In this document: positions 20,336 through 29,016 of the stretch, piece after piece
Numbering within the stretch: position 1 is the first letter of the stretch
How the letters are laid out: each line of letters opens with the position of its first letter
Assembly (NCBI GenBank): GCA_002840905.1
Contig: PHDD01000001.1
Location: 124,001 to 188,000, forward strand
Source of the DNA: Bacteroidetes bacterium HGW-Bacteroidetes-4
Lineage (GTDB): Bacteria > Bacteroidota > Bacteroidia > Bacteroidales > SZUA-534
DNA: 64,000 nucleotides
Reading direction: 5' to 3'
Notes under the pieces: model-generated
The model's input: only the letters and a program-made list of their open reading frames with translations
Told to the model about the DNA's origin: nothing
Databases searched by the model: none
Program-made: the position numbers and the translations under genes

Positions 20336-20896
20336 ATGAATATTATTAAAACACCAATTCCAGATTTACTAATAATTGAGCCCCAGGTATTTGGTGATTC
20401 AAGAGGTTACTTTTTGGAATCCTATCAGACCGATCGTTACAAAGATGTGGGTATTGTTGCTAATTTCATTCAGGATAACGAGGCTTTTTCAACTTTTGGA
20501 GTTGTTCGGGGTTTGCATTATCAACTGGCACCTTATGCCCAGGCAAAATTAGTTCGGGTGGTTTTGGGAACAGTTCTCGATGTGGCTGTTGATATTCGCA
20601 GGGATTCACCCACTTTTGGTCAGGCTTTTTCCATAGAACTTTCGGCAGAAAATAAAAAACAATTCTTTGTACCACGAGGTTTTGCCCATGGTTATTCAGT
20701 GCTTTCTGAAACAGCCATTTTTTCGTATAAATGCGACAATATCTATCATCCGCAAAGTGAACGTGGTATAAATATTAATGATGGTTCACTGGCTATTAAT
20801 TGGAAAATACCACCGGGTCAAAGAATAATATCAGCAAAAGATGAAATGTGGCCTGAGCTAGCAGGCGCTGAAATTAATTTTAGGTATGGAAAATAA
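20336..20896 (+). CDS. rfbC: dTDP-4-dehydrorhamnose 3,5-epimerase
   Basis: The 186-residue cupin-fold enzyme shows the RmlC signatures: EPQVFGDSRGYFLESYQTDRY at the N-terminus, FSTFGVVRGLHYQLAPYAQAKLVRVV with the catalytic histidine, and FFVPRGFAHGYSVLSE. It epimerises dTDP-4-keto-6-deoxyglucose on the way to dTDP-L-rhamnose. It starts 6 bases after the decarboxylase gene and overlaps rfbD by 11 bases. The first two pathway genes, rfbA and rfbB, are not in the window. Confidence 0.96.
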   Translation: MNIIKTPIPDLLIIEPQVFGDSRGYFLESYQTDRYKDVGIVANFIQDNEAFSTFGVVRGLHYQLAPYAQAKLVRVVLGTVLDVAVDIRRDSPTFGQAFSIELSAENKKQFFVPRGFAHGYSVLSETAIFSYKCDNIYHPQSERGININDGSLAINWKIPPGQRIISAKDEMWPELAGAEINFRYGK

Positions 20897-21767
20897 AATT
20901 AAACTATTGGTGACCGGAGCAAGTGGTCAATTGGGAAGCGAGTTAAAACATTTAGCAGCTAATTACCCCGATTTTGAATTTTTGTTTACCGATGTTGCGG
21001 AACTTGATATAACAAAACCGGGTCAGGCTGAGAAGTTTGTTGCTGAAAATCCGGTAAGTTTTATAATAAATTGTGCAGCTTATACAGCCGTTGATAAAGC
21101 CGAAGAGGATCATGATAAAGCGTTCCTGATAAATGCTATTGCAGTTGATTACCTGATTGATGCTGCACGCATGTCGGACGCTACTTTAATTCATGTTTCA
21201 ACCGATTATGTGTTCGATGGAACCAAAAACAGTCCTTATCACGAAGAGGATGTGGCCATTCCTGAATCGGCTTATGGACAAACCAAATACGAAGGAGAGA
21301 ACCTTATCATGTATTCCGATATTCCTGCAATAATCATCAGGACATCGTGGTTGTATTCTACTTTTGGAAATAATTTTGTTAAAACCATGTTGCGTTTGGG
21401 AACCGAAAAGGAAGCAATTAATGTGGTTTACGATCAGGTGGGGACACCAACTTACGCGCGAAATTTAGCTCAGGCTATTTTGGAGATTGTGTCAAAGATA
21501 AGTGTGAAACCCATTAAAACGCGCGAAATATACCATTATACCAATGAAGGTGTTACCAGTTGGTATGATTTTGCTTCTGAAATTTTTCGCCACCGGAGTT
21601 TATCTTGTAAAGTTCATCCCATCGACACATCAAAATATCCAACTCCTGCCAAGCGTCCGGCTTTCTCGGTTTTAAGCAAAGACAAAATTAAGAGGGAGTT
21701 TAATTTATCTATTCCGCATTGGGTTGATAGTTTGCACCAGATGCTTCGCGATTTGGATGAAAAATAG
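20886..21767 (+). CDS. rfbD: dTDP-4-dehydrorhamnose reductase
   Basis: The 293-residue SDR-type enzyme reduces dTDP-4-keto-L-rhamnose to dTDP-L-rhamnose. Visible motifs are the nucleotide-binding VTGASGQLGSEL (residues ~9-20), NCAAYTAVDKAE, STDYVFDG, the YGQTKYEGE active site (YxxxK) and RTSWLYSTFGNNFVKTM. It overlaps rfbC, so translation is probably coupled. Confidence 0.96.
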   Translation: MENKIKLLVTGASGQLGSELKHLAANYPDFEFLFTDVAELDITKPGQAEKFVAENPVSFIINCAAYTAVDKAEEDHDKAFLINAIAVDYLIDAARMSDATLIHVSTDYVFDGTKNSPYHEEDVAIPESAYGQTKYEGENLIMYSDIPAIIIRTSWLYSTFGNNFVKTMLRLGTEKEAINVVYDQVGTPTYARNLAQAILEIVSKISVKPIKTREIYHYTNEGVTSWYDFASEIFRHRSLSCKVHPIDTSKYPTPAKRPAFSVLSKDKIKREFNLSIPHWVDSLHQMLRDLDEK

Positions 21768-21805
21768 TTTAGTAAAAGAATTATAAAATTTTCAAAAATA
21801 TCGTT

Positions 21806-23542
21806 ATGCAAAACAGTTTATTATCTGAGGTTAAAACAAAGGCCAATACTTGGCTTGAAGGAAATTACGATGATGAAACAAAAAAACAGGTACGTTACCT
21901 ACTCGAGAATGATGAAACGGAATTAATTGAATCGTTTTATCGCGAGCTGGAGTTTGGCACCGGAGGTTTGCGGGGCATAATGGGCGTAGGAACCAACCGT
22001 ATGAATATTTACACCGTTGGAATGGCAACTCAGGGACTAAGCAATTACCTGCTTCAGCAATTTTCAGGACAGGAAATATCAGTTGCCTTAGCTCACGATA
22101 ACCGCAATAACGGAAGACTTTTTTGTGATACTGCAGCTCAGATTTTTACAGCAAATGGTATTAAGGTTTACCTTTTCGATGCTTTACGCCCAACGCCTGA
22201 GTTGTCGTTTGCCATTCGTTATTTGGGGTGTAAAAGCGGCGTAGTGGTTACCGCATCGCATAACCCAAAGGAATACAATGGATATAAGGTATATTGGGAC
22301 GATGGCGGACAGATTGTTGATCCTCACGATAAAAACATAATCAAGGAAGTTCAAAAAATAAAAACAGTTGACGAAGTTAAATGGAAGGGTGACAATGCAA
22401 AAATTATTTCGATTGGTGCTGATGTTGATAAAGCCTATTTAGATGCTTTAATGACAGTGTCTTTATCTCCCGAGGTAATAGCCCGTCAAAAAGATTTAAA
22501 AATTGTATTTACTCCCATTCACGGAACAGGAGTAAGGCTTGTTCCCCAGGCTTTAAAAGCCGTGGGCTTCGAAAACATTATTAACGTTCCGGAACAGGAT
22601 GTTACCGATGGAAACTTTCCAACGGTTCATTCCCCCAATCCTGAAGAATCGGCCGCCTTAACCATGGCGCTTGAAAAAGCCAGGGCCAGCGAAGCCGACC
22701 TGGTAATGGCTACCGATCCAGATGCCGACCGGGTTGGAATAGCCGCAAAAAACAAGCAGGGAGAATTTGTATTGTTGAATGGCAATCAAACCGGGTCCTT
22801 TTTATTGTACTATTTGTTGACCAAATGGAAGGAGAAAGGTAAAATAACAGGCCGAGAATACGTGGTAAAAACTATTGTAACCACCGAATTAATTGCAGCT
22901 ATGGCAAAGGACTTTCATGTGGAATATTACGACGTGCTTACCGGTTTTAAGTTTATTGCCGACATCATTAAACAAAACGAAGGTTTTAAAAACTTTATTG
23001 GCGGTGGCGAGGAAAGCTATGGCTATTTAGCCGGCGATTTTGTGCGCGATAAAGATGCGGTTATGTCGTGTATGTTAATTGCCGAAGCTACTGCCTGGGC
23101 AAAAGACCAGGGAAAAACGGTGTTCGATGTGCTGGCCGAAATTTACATGAAGTACGGTTTCTATAAAGAAACACTGGTGAACCTGGTTAAAAAAGGAAAA
23201 ACCGGGGCCGATGAAATTCAAAAAATGATGGATAACTTCCGGAATCAAACACCTACTGAGATTAATGGTTCAACAGTTATAAAAGCAAAAGACTACCTGT
23301 TGCAGGTTGAATCTGATTTTTTATCCGGAGGGAAGCGAAAAATTACTTTGCCCAAATCGAACGTATTGCAATTTTTTACTGCCGATGGTTCAAAGATTTC
23401 AGTACGGCCATCAGGTACCGAACCGAAAATAAAATTTTATTTGGGTACTAAACAAGTATTAACCCATGCGGCCGATTACAAGAAAGTGGAACAGGAATTA
23501 GATGCTAAACTTCTATCGCTAAGCAAAGCCTTGGGTATTTAA
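21806..23542 (+). CDS. Phosphoglucomutase/phosphomannomutase (alpha-D-phosphohexomutase)
   Basis: The 578-residue enzyme has all four phosphohexomutase signatures: the phosphoserine loop VTASHNPKEYNGYK (residues ~148-161), the magnesium loop ATDPDADRVGIA, the sugar-binding GGGEESYGY and the phosphate-binding RPSGTEPKIKFY. It interconverts hexose 1- and 6-phosphates, supplying glucose-1-phosphate for the nucleotide-sugar genes just upstream, with which it is probably co-transcribed (38-base gap, no terminator seen). The length fits the PgcA/Pgm2-like group rather than the shorter ManB group. Confidence 0.93.
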   Translation: MQNSLLSEVKTKANTWLEGNYDDETKKQVRYLLENDETELIESFYRELEFGTGGLRGIMGVGTNRMNIYTVGMATQGLSNYLLQQFSGQEISVALAHDNRNNGRLFCDTAAQIFTANGIKVYLFDALRPTPELSFAIRYLGCKSGVVVTASHNPKEYNGYKVYWDDGGQIVDPHDKNIIKEVQKIKTVDEVKWKGDNAKIISIGADVDKAYLDALMTVSLSPEVIARQKDLKIVFTPIHGTGVRLVPQALKAVGFENIINVPEQDVTDGNFPTVHSPNPEESAALTMALEKARASEADLVMATDPDADRVGIAAKNKQGEFVLLNGNQTGSFLLYYLLTKWKEKGKITGREYVVKTIVTTELIAAMAKDFHVEYYDVLTGFKFIADIIKQNEGFKNFIGGGEESYGYLAGDFVRDKDAVMSCMLIAEATAWAKDQGKTVFDVLAEIYMKYGFYKETLVNLVKKGKTGADEIQKMMDNFRNQTPTEINGSTVIKAKDYLLQVESDFLSGGKRKITLPKSNVLQFFTADGSKISVRPSGTEPKIKFYLGTKQVLTHAADYKKVEQELDAKLLSLSKALGI

Positions 23543-23580
23543 TGCCAACGAAAAAAGTTTTTACCAAATACAAATTAGAC

Positions 23581-23602
23581 CACTTGAATTTCAGGTGTTT
23601 TT
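23581..23602 (+). terminator. Terminator of the sugar-nucleotide operon
   Basis: CACTTGA and TCAGGTG pair (one T-G wobble) around a 3-base loop and are followed by a T-run, 39 bases after the phosphohexomutase stop. Confidence 0.6.
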
Positions 23603-23645
23603 ATTATTTATCAGCATTTTTTTTGCATCTATAAACTACATATAA

Positions 23646-23675
23646 TTTGAAAACAAACTTAAATTATTATTTTTG
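23646..23675 (+). promoter_or_regulatory. Promoter of the first acyl-CoA synthetase gene
   Basis: TTTG at 23646-23649 and TATTTTTG at 23668-23675, spaced 18 bases, are a good Bacteroidota -33/-7 pair, ending 34 bases before the ATG. Confidence 0.65.
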
Positions 23676-23709
23676 AAGATCTTAAATGGGGTAAATTTTT
23701 TGAAATACT

Positions 23710-25617
23710 ATGAAAACAATTGTACAACTTTTTGAAGAAAATGTGAGCAAATTCCCTGACAATCCGCTGCTCCTTGAAAAGAAAACCGATAAATATATTG
23801 CAACTTCGTATAAAGACGCGCTGCAAAACGTAATTACCTACGCAGGAGGATTACTAAGTTTGGGAATAAAAAAAGGTGACCGCATGGCTTTGTTATCCGA
23901 AGGCCGAAACGATTGGGTTTATAGTGAATTGGCCATTCTTTACACAGGAGCCATAAACGTACCTTTATCTATTAAGCTGGAAGCATCAGAAGTTAAGTTT
24001 CGCCTTGAACATTCAGGAACGCGCATTATTATTGTTTCAAAGAGTCAGGCAGCTAAAGTCGAAGCGGTTCGCAACGAGTTACCAGATCTGGAACGGGTAA
24101 TTTATTTAGATGAAAAAGAAACCTATCAGGAAAACGATTTATGCTGGGCTGCAATTTATGATATGGGCAAGAAGTTTAACTCCGAAAATTCCGATGCAAC
24201 TAATCAGGCCAAGAAGTCCATACAAGGTGACGATTTTGCGAATATTACCTATACATCAGGAACTACGGCCGACCCCAAGGGAATTATACTTTCGCACCGA
24301 AATTATACCGCAAATGTAGAACAGGCTCTAACTTTAATGACAATTCCCGATTCCTTTAAAACCTTATTAATATTACCGCTCGACCATTGCTTTGCGCACG
24401 TAGCCGGAATTTATAGTTTTATAGCTAATGGAGCCAGTATTGGTTTTATTCAACAAGGTGAAACACCCATGCAAACATTAAAGAACATACCAATAAATAT
24501 TAAAGAAATAAAACCCGATATTTTACTTAGCGTTCCGGCATTGGCAAAGAATTTTAAAAAGAATATCGAAAAAGGTATTGCCGACAAGGGAAAAATAACT
24601 GAAAAGCTTTTTAATTTTGCGTTGAAAGTTGCATATAAATACAACAAAGAAGGTTACAATAAAGGCAGGGGTTTGAATGCTTTACGTGGACCGTTGGTAA
24701 AACTATTCGATAAAATACTGTTTAGCAAAGTACGCGAAGTTTTTGGTGGCGACTTGAAATTCTTTATTGGTGGAGGAGCCCTACTCGACATTGAATTGCA
24801 GCGTTTTTATTATGCTATTGGAATTCCCATGCTTCAAGGATATGGTTTGTCGGAAGCAACACCGGTAATTTCATCCAACTCGCTGGTAAAACACAAATTG
24901 GGTTCAAGTGGTTACCTGGTGAAACCTCTCGATATTAAAATTTGCGACGATAATGGAAACGAAGTACCCCTGGGGCAAAAAGGAGAAATTGTAATTCAGG
25001 GTGAGAATGTGATGAAAGGTTACTGGCGAAATGAAAAAGCCACAGCCGAAACAATTAAGGACGGCTGGTTGCATACCGGTGATTTGGGCTATATGGATGA
25101 AGATGGTTTCCTTTATGTATTGGGCCGTTTTAAAAGCCTTTTAATTGCCAACGATGGCGAAAAATATTCACCCGAATCGATCGAGGAAATGTTGGTTTCC
25201 AAATCGCCCTTTATTGAGCAGGTAATGTTACATAATAACCAGAATCCCTACACCATTGGTTTGCTGGTGGCAAATAATGAGGCTTTAAAAAAACACCTGA
25301 GTGAGCAGGGAATAGATATGAATAGTGACGAAGGACAAGCCGAAGCTTTAAGAAGATTACAGCAGGAAATTAATGAGTTTAAAAAAGGGGGAAAGTTCGA
25401 GGGTGAATTCCCTGAACGTTGGTTACCTGCTGCCATTGGTATTTTAGAAGAACCCTTTACCGAGCAGAATAAATTCATTAATAGTACCATGAAGATGGTT
25501 CGAGGTAAAATTACAGAACATTACAAAGAGCGCATCGATTATTTATACACAGCCGATGCTAAAAACATTGTAAACGAATTAAACATTAAGGCCTTAAAAA
25601 AGAACATTAGTAATTAG
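23710..25617 (+). CDS. Long-chain acyl-CoA synthetase (AMP-forming)
   Basis: The 635-residue member of the ANL superfamily has the ATP-binding P-loop YTSGTTADPKGIILSH (residues ~178-193), the motif GYGLSEATPVIS, and the hinge TGDLGYMDEDGFLYVLGR. These enzymes activate fatty acids to acyl-CoA through an acyl-adenylate. The length and a ~90-residue insertion around the GGDLKFFIGGGALLD segment are typical of the FadD15-like long-chain group in Bacteroidota. It is transcribed alone. A second, shorter paralogue lies at 26549-28180 on the other strand. Confidence 0.92.
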   Translation: MKTIVQLFEENVSKFPDNPLLLEKKTDKYIATSYKDALQNVITYAGGLLSLGIKKGDRMALLSEGRNDWVYSELAILYTGAINVPLSIKLEASEVKFRLEHSGTRIIIVSKSQAAKVEAVRNELPDLERVIYLDEKETYQENDLCWAAIYDMGKKFNSENSDATNQAKKSIQGDDFANITYTSGTTADPKGIILSHRNYTANVEQALTLMTIPDSFKTLLILPLDHCFAHVAGIYSFIANGASIGFIQQGETPMQTLKNIPINIKEIKPDILLSVPALAKNFKKNIEKGIADKGKITEKLFNFALKVAYKYNKEGYNKGRGLNALRGPLVKLFDKILFSKVREVFGGDLKFFIGGGALLDIELQRFYYAIGIPMLQGYGLSEATPVISSNSLVKHKLGSSGYLVKPLDIKICDDNGNEVPLGQKGEIVIQGENVMKGYWRNEKATAETIKDGWLHTGDLGYMDEDGFLYVLGRFKSLLIANDGEKYSPESIEEMLVSKSPFIEQVMLHNNQNPYTIGLLVANNEALKKHLSEQGIDMNSDEGQAEALRRLQQEINEFKKGGKFEGEFPERWLPAAIGILEEPFTEQNKFINSTMKMVRGKITEHYKERIDYLYTADAKNIVNELNIKALKKNISN

Positions 25618-25640
25618 TAATAGTTTACTATGATAAAAAG

Positions 25641-25667
25641 AAAAAGCAGGTTTAAAGCCTGCTTTTT
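25641..25667. terminator. Bidirectional terminator between convergent genes
   Basis: AAAAAGCAGG and CCTGCTTTTT form a 10-bp stem with a 7-base loop and T-runs on either strand, between the stop of the acyl-CoA synthetase and the stop of the convergent hypothetical gene. Confidence 0.9.
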
Positions 25668-26342
25668 TTATTCGTGGAAGTAACTCAAATCAAGGTTTAA
25701 GGCCTCATAAAACGGGGTAAGTTCAAATTCACCTCCACCATATGATTTGGCCAGATTTCTAATTTTCTTTTTAATATCTTCAAATAATTCGGGAGCCTGA
25801 TATTCTAAAATAAAAAGATAACTACCTGTTTCAATAACGGCATCCATAAATTCCCTGGCTTCACCATTTAAAAGTGAGGCTAATTTTTCTTGCTGTTGGT
25901 TTAAAAATTGATTTACCTGGTCAACAATGGGTTTTGCCTTTGAAGTAGCTTTTGCACCACCCAAAGAAGTTTTAAGATAGCCTTTATTTTTGAGTGGTTT
26001 TAAAATATTATCTGTAATAAATGCACTGGGATAGCTGTGTTTTTTTAATACAAAATTGGTTAGTATCTTGGTTTGTACCTGGTTTAGTTCAGCTAAAGGA
26101 AGTAAAAAAGCTTTTTCAAAGGGTTGTGGTTCATACCCTTCGTAGTTTAGGCCTTTATATATCATTGAATAGCGTTGTGTTTTCTTTGACCGGGAATTCG
26201 GAAAACTATCGAGCTTGACTACTTTTAGAATCCTTCGCACAGTTAAATCTTTTAACAATACAGCTAATATTTCCTGAATGTGTACTTTTTTGGGAGCTCT
26301 TAAAAACAAAACCTGCACCGGAAAAAGCTCTGAATTTACCAT
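25668..26342 (-). CDS. Conserved-looking hypothetical protein
   Basis: With the ATG at 26342 the product is 224 residues (MVNSELFPVQVLFLRAP...). The track start at 26381 is a TTG lying upstream of a -7 element (26364-26371), so it is unlikely. The protein has no signal peptide or membrane segment. It looks mostly alpha-helical with a middle part that could be a winged helix (LNQVQTKILTNFVLKKHSYPSAF, ILKPLKNKGYLKTSLGG). I considered RecO because of genome position and size but see no OB fold or zinc cysteines. Function unknown. Confidence 0.7.
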   Translation of the reverse strand: MVNSELFPVQVLFLRAPKKVHIQEILAVLLKDLTVRRILKVVKLDSFPNSRSKKTQRYSMIYKGLNYEGYEPQPFEKAFLLPLAELNQVQTKILTNFVLKKHSYPSAFITDNILKPLKNKGYLKTSLGGAKATSKAKPIVDQVNQFLNQQQEKLASLLNGEAREFMDAVIETGSYLFILEYQAPELFEDIKKKIRNLAKSYGGGEFELTPFYEALNLDLSYFHE

Positions 26343-26363
26343 AACTTTGAATAATTTATAGTT

Positions 26364-26371
26364 CAAAAGTA
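26364..26371 (-). promoter_or_regulatory. -7 element upstream of the hypothetical gene at 25668-26342
   Basis: Minus-strand TACTTTTG matches TAnnTTTG 22 bases before the ATG. No matching -33 element was found. Confidence 0.45.
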
Positions 26372-26501
26372 AGCAACACAATTTAATTAAAAAATAGCTG
26401 ATGCTACTATTTTACACCTAAAATATTAAATTTATTGTAAAACGATTGAGTTATAAGATTGTTGTATTCTTTATGTATGTTAAAGCAGCCTAGTTAAATA
26501 G

Positions 26502-26540
26502 CAAAAAAAAAGAGCTGATTTGAAGTTCAGCTCTTTTTTT
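26502..26540. terminator. Strong terminator after the second acyl-CoA synthetase
   Basis: GAGCTGA (26511-26517) and TCAGCTC (26526-26532) are extended by an A-run on one side and a T-run on the other, giving a 15-bp stem usable from either strand. It lies just after the minus-strand stop at 26549. Confidence 0.88.
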
Positions 26541-26548
26541 TTAACCAC

Positions 26549-28180
26549 TTAGTTTGTATATAAATACCGTTTGATGCTTTTCTTTGGGGTTTTCACAAAT
26601 TCCTCGTCCTGAATCTCGACCCGGGATATGCTCATGTAATTAGGCATCTGTCCGTTTAGTTGTTTTTGGCTCTTTTCAAACTCAGCCTGCATGTTTTCTT
26701 TCGAAAGTCCGTCGAGTTCAGCTTTTTCAAAATCGGGAACTATTAAGGCGTGTAACTTACCTTGTTTTTCAACCACCAACGATTCTATTACATAAGGCAG
26801 GCTGTTTATACGGGCCTCAATTTCTTCAGGATAAATATTTTGACCCGATGCGCCAAGAATCATATTCTTACTACGTCCTTTAATAGTAATAAATCCATTT
26901 TTGTCCATCACACCCAAATCGCCTGTTTTTAGCCAGCCATCTTCATCAATAGTTTCACTGGTAGCTGTTGGATTTTTGTAGTAACCCATCATTACCTGCG
27001 AACCTTTTACCATTATTTCACCTTCAATCATTTCGGGGTCAGGCGAATCAATTTTAACTTTACACTGGCGAATAGGGTAACCACAGCTAAACTTTTTGGC
27101 TTTGTGCCAGGGCGCATAACTTATAATTGGAGCACATTCGGTCATGCCATAACCAATGGTATATTTGAACCCAATCTTTCTTAAGAAACTTTCAACTTCT
27201 TTGTTCAGCGCAGCTCCACCAATAATTACTTCGATAAAATTACCACCAAAGGCTTCATCAAGGCTTCTTTTTACTTTATTGTGAACCAGTTTCTTCAACA
27301 AAGGAATTCCCAGTAAAATGTGTGGTAACCCACTGCTGATTGCAGGTTTCACTTTATTCCGGTAAACTTTTTCAATAATTAGTGGAACCAATACAACCAA
27401 ACGTGGTTTTATCTCTTTAAACGCCTGTAAAATTACCTGAGGCGATGGAATTTTTCCTAAAAAGGTAATGTGGCATCCCATAACAAATTCAACCAGCAAT
27501 TCAAAAGCTAATCCATAGGCATGAGCCAATGGAAGGAAAGAAACTATCTTATCACCTGGACGTAAATCCATCACATCAAATCCAAATTCAATGTTTGTAG
27601 CAAAATTTCCATGGCTCAACATAACACCTTTTGATAAACCCGAAGTTCCTGAAGTGTATGATATCGAAGCTAGGGCATCATGAGGCTGTTTGTTTAAACT
27701 GAAAGTGTCGGGTGTTAAATCCAGGTTCAACACGTTGCTTTCATTCAGGTATTTTGAAACATCGCTATCTCTCTCGTACAATACTTCGTAGGAATCAAGT
27801 GAAATAAACCCGCGAATGTTTGGGAATTTTTCCACATCTAATTTTTCAAAAATATAATCCGACAGAAACATAAGTACTGAATCGGAGTGATTTACAGTGT
27901 TTTCAATATCGCCTGCCGGAAAATCCTGTAATAGCGGTACACTTACCGTACCGTACGATATGGTACCCAAAAAAGTAACGGCCCAGTTGGAATTATTTCG
28001 CCCAATTTGGGCTACTTTGTCTCCTGGCTTCAGGCCAAGTTTTTCAAAAACATAGTGAATTTTTTTAATTCGTTCTGCGGCCTCTTTATAGCTGATGCTT
28101 CCCTCCTGATAATCAGCTAAAGCCTGCAGATCCCAATGTTTTTTGATGCTGTTTTCAATGAACTCTACAAAAGTTAACAT
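26549..28180 (-). CDS. AMP-dependent acyl-CoA synthetase/ligase
   Basis: The 543-residue ANL-superfamily enzyme has the P-loop YTSGTSGLSKGVMLSH (residues ~174-189), the motif GYGMTECAPIIS, and TGDLGVMDKNGFITIKGR followed by a C-terminal domain ending with the catalytic lysine region (KTPKKSIKRYLY). It probably makes an acyl- or aryl-adenylate from a fatty acid and transfers it to CoA; the acyl specificity cannot be read from the sequence. It is ~90 residues shorter than the paralogue at 23710-25617 and is a single-gene unit. Confidence 0.88.
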   Translation of the reverse strand: MLTFVEFIENSIKKHWDLQALADYQEGSISYKEAAERIKKIHYVFEKLGLKPGDKVAQIGRNNSNWAVTFLGTISYGTVSVPLLQDFPAGDIENTVNHSDSVLMFLSDYIFEKLDVEKFPNIRGFISLDSYEVLYERDSDVSKYLNESNVLNLDLTPDTFSLNKQPHDALASISYTSGTSGLSKGVMLSHGNFATNIEFGFDVMDLRPGDKIVSFLPLAHAYGLAFELLVEFVMGCHITFLGKIPSPQVILQAFKEIKPRLVVLVPLIIEKVYRNKVKPAISSGLPHILLGIPLLKKLVHNKVKRSLDEAFGGNFIEVIIGGAALNKEVESFLRKIGFKYTIGYGMTECAPIISYAPWHKAKKFSCGYPIRQCKVKIDSPDPEMIEGEIMVKGSQVMMGYYKNPTATSETIDEDGWLKTGDLGVMDKNGFITIKGRSKNMILGASGQNIYPEEIEARINSLPYVIESLVVEKQGKLHALIVPDFEKAELDGLSKENMQAEFEKSQKQLNGQMPNYMSISRVEIQDEEFVKTPKKSIKRYLYTN

Positions 28181-28378
28181 ACCCTTTAAGTTGGTTACTA
28201 CTATTTTTACTTAAGACAAATATGTTCAAAAATATGTTTTTCGATTTAAATAAAAAATATTATCGTAATAAATAGATTAACACCTGTGTGTTAGTATTTT
28301 TAATTTATTCTAATATAATAAGATGCGTGCTACTAATTGATGAGAAGATTATTAAAGTAAAGAAAAGTGTTTAGGGCA

Positions 28379-28573
28379 TTAATCTATTTCATTTAATAAA
28401 TTTTCAACTTCCAATTTGGTGTCGGTGAGTTTTTGTTTGCAGCTTTTAATCAGTTGTGCTACTTTTTTTACTTTGCTCGAAAGTTCATCCACATCAAGTG
28501 TGTGGTTTTCTATCTCCTCAATTATCGATTCAATCTCAGCGATAGCTTTTTCGTATGAAAATTTCTGACTCAT
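28379..28573 (-). CDS. xseB: Exodeoxyribonuclease VII small subunit
   Basis: With the ATG at 28573 the product is 64 residues, MSQKFSYEKAIAEIESIIEE onward, matching the XseB helical hairpin that binds the XseA C-terminus. Exonuclease VII degrades single-stranded DNA from both ends. The track start at 28594 is a TTG adding seven residues; a promoter at 28597-28626 places the transcription start too close for it to be used. xseA is not adjacent in this window. Confidence 0.88.
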   Translation of the reverse strand: MSQKFSYEKAIAEIESIIEEIENHTLDVDELSSKVKKVAQLIKSCKQKLTDTKLEVENLLNEID

Positions 28574-28596
28574 TGTTGTCTTGCTTAAATTCAATG

Positions 28597-28626
28597 CAAG
28601 TATACAAAAATTAACAGGCTGTTCAA
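28597..28626 (-). promoter_or_regulatory. Promoter of xseB
   Basis: Minus-strand TTG (28624-28626) and TATACTTG (28597-28604) are spaced exactly 19 bases. The -7 element differs from TAnnTTTG at one base. Confidence 0.5.
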
Positions 28627-28680
28627 AAAACTAAATATTTTAGATTGGGTCATTAAATATTTTTTTTGATTAAAAGAGTA

Positions 28681-28708
28681 TTGGAATTCATAATTTTTTA
28701 TAAATTTG
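28681..28708 (+). promoter_or_regulatory. Orphan plus-strand promoter
   Basis: TTG at 28681-28683 and TAAATTTG at 28701-28708 are spaced 17 bases. No protein-coding gene follows on this strand for more than 3 kb. Confidence 0.5.
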
Positions 28709-28714
28709 TAGGAG

Positions 28715-28933
28715 TATTTCTAAAATTTTAGTAATACAAAACCAGTAATTTAGGTTCTTTTAAATGTTAATTTCTTTGTTTTAAATGCCAGATGGTTTTT
28801 ATAAGAAATTGATTTTTTGATATTTAAATTGTTGATATAAAGTATTTTATATTGCCTGATAACAGGTATTTTTTTCATGGGTTAATGGTTGCAAAACACT
28901 CGCAGATTTATCTGTCGGGTGTTTTGTTTTTTT
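28715..28933 (+). ncRNA. Candidate small RNA of about 220 nt
   Basis: The interval runs from just after an orphan promoter to a hairpin with a T-run. The terminator is CAAAACAC-CGCAGAT paired with ATCTG-GGTGTTTTG around 28892-28925, followed by T to 28933. A smaller hairpin (GCCTGATAACAGG, then seven T) lies at ~28854-28876. No ORF of note lies between. Whether an RNA is made is inference; it could be 6S-like or an unrelated sRNA, and I do not recognise a family. Confidence 0.4.
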
Positions 28934-29016
28934 AGTGCGTTTTATCACCATAGTATTTAAGAAAAAAGTTTTTCATTCGGCTTTTACAATTCGAATTACC
29001 TAATACCATGTGGTGC

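Larger units (their letters stand above)
28574..29016. other. Intergenic region holding a candidate small-RNA unit
   Basis: This 443-base AT-rich gap lies between two minus-strand genes. It contains the xseB promoter on the minus strand and, on the plus strand, a promoter-like pair and a terminator-like hairpin with no ORF between them. Confidence 0.5.

Noticed and set aside
25668-26342. RecO recombination protein
   Set aside because: No N-terminal OB-fold pattern and no zinc cysteines.
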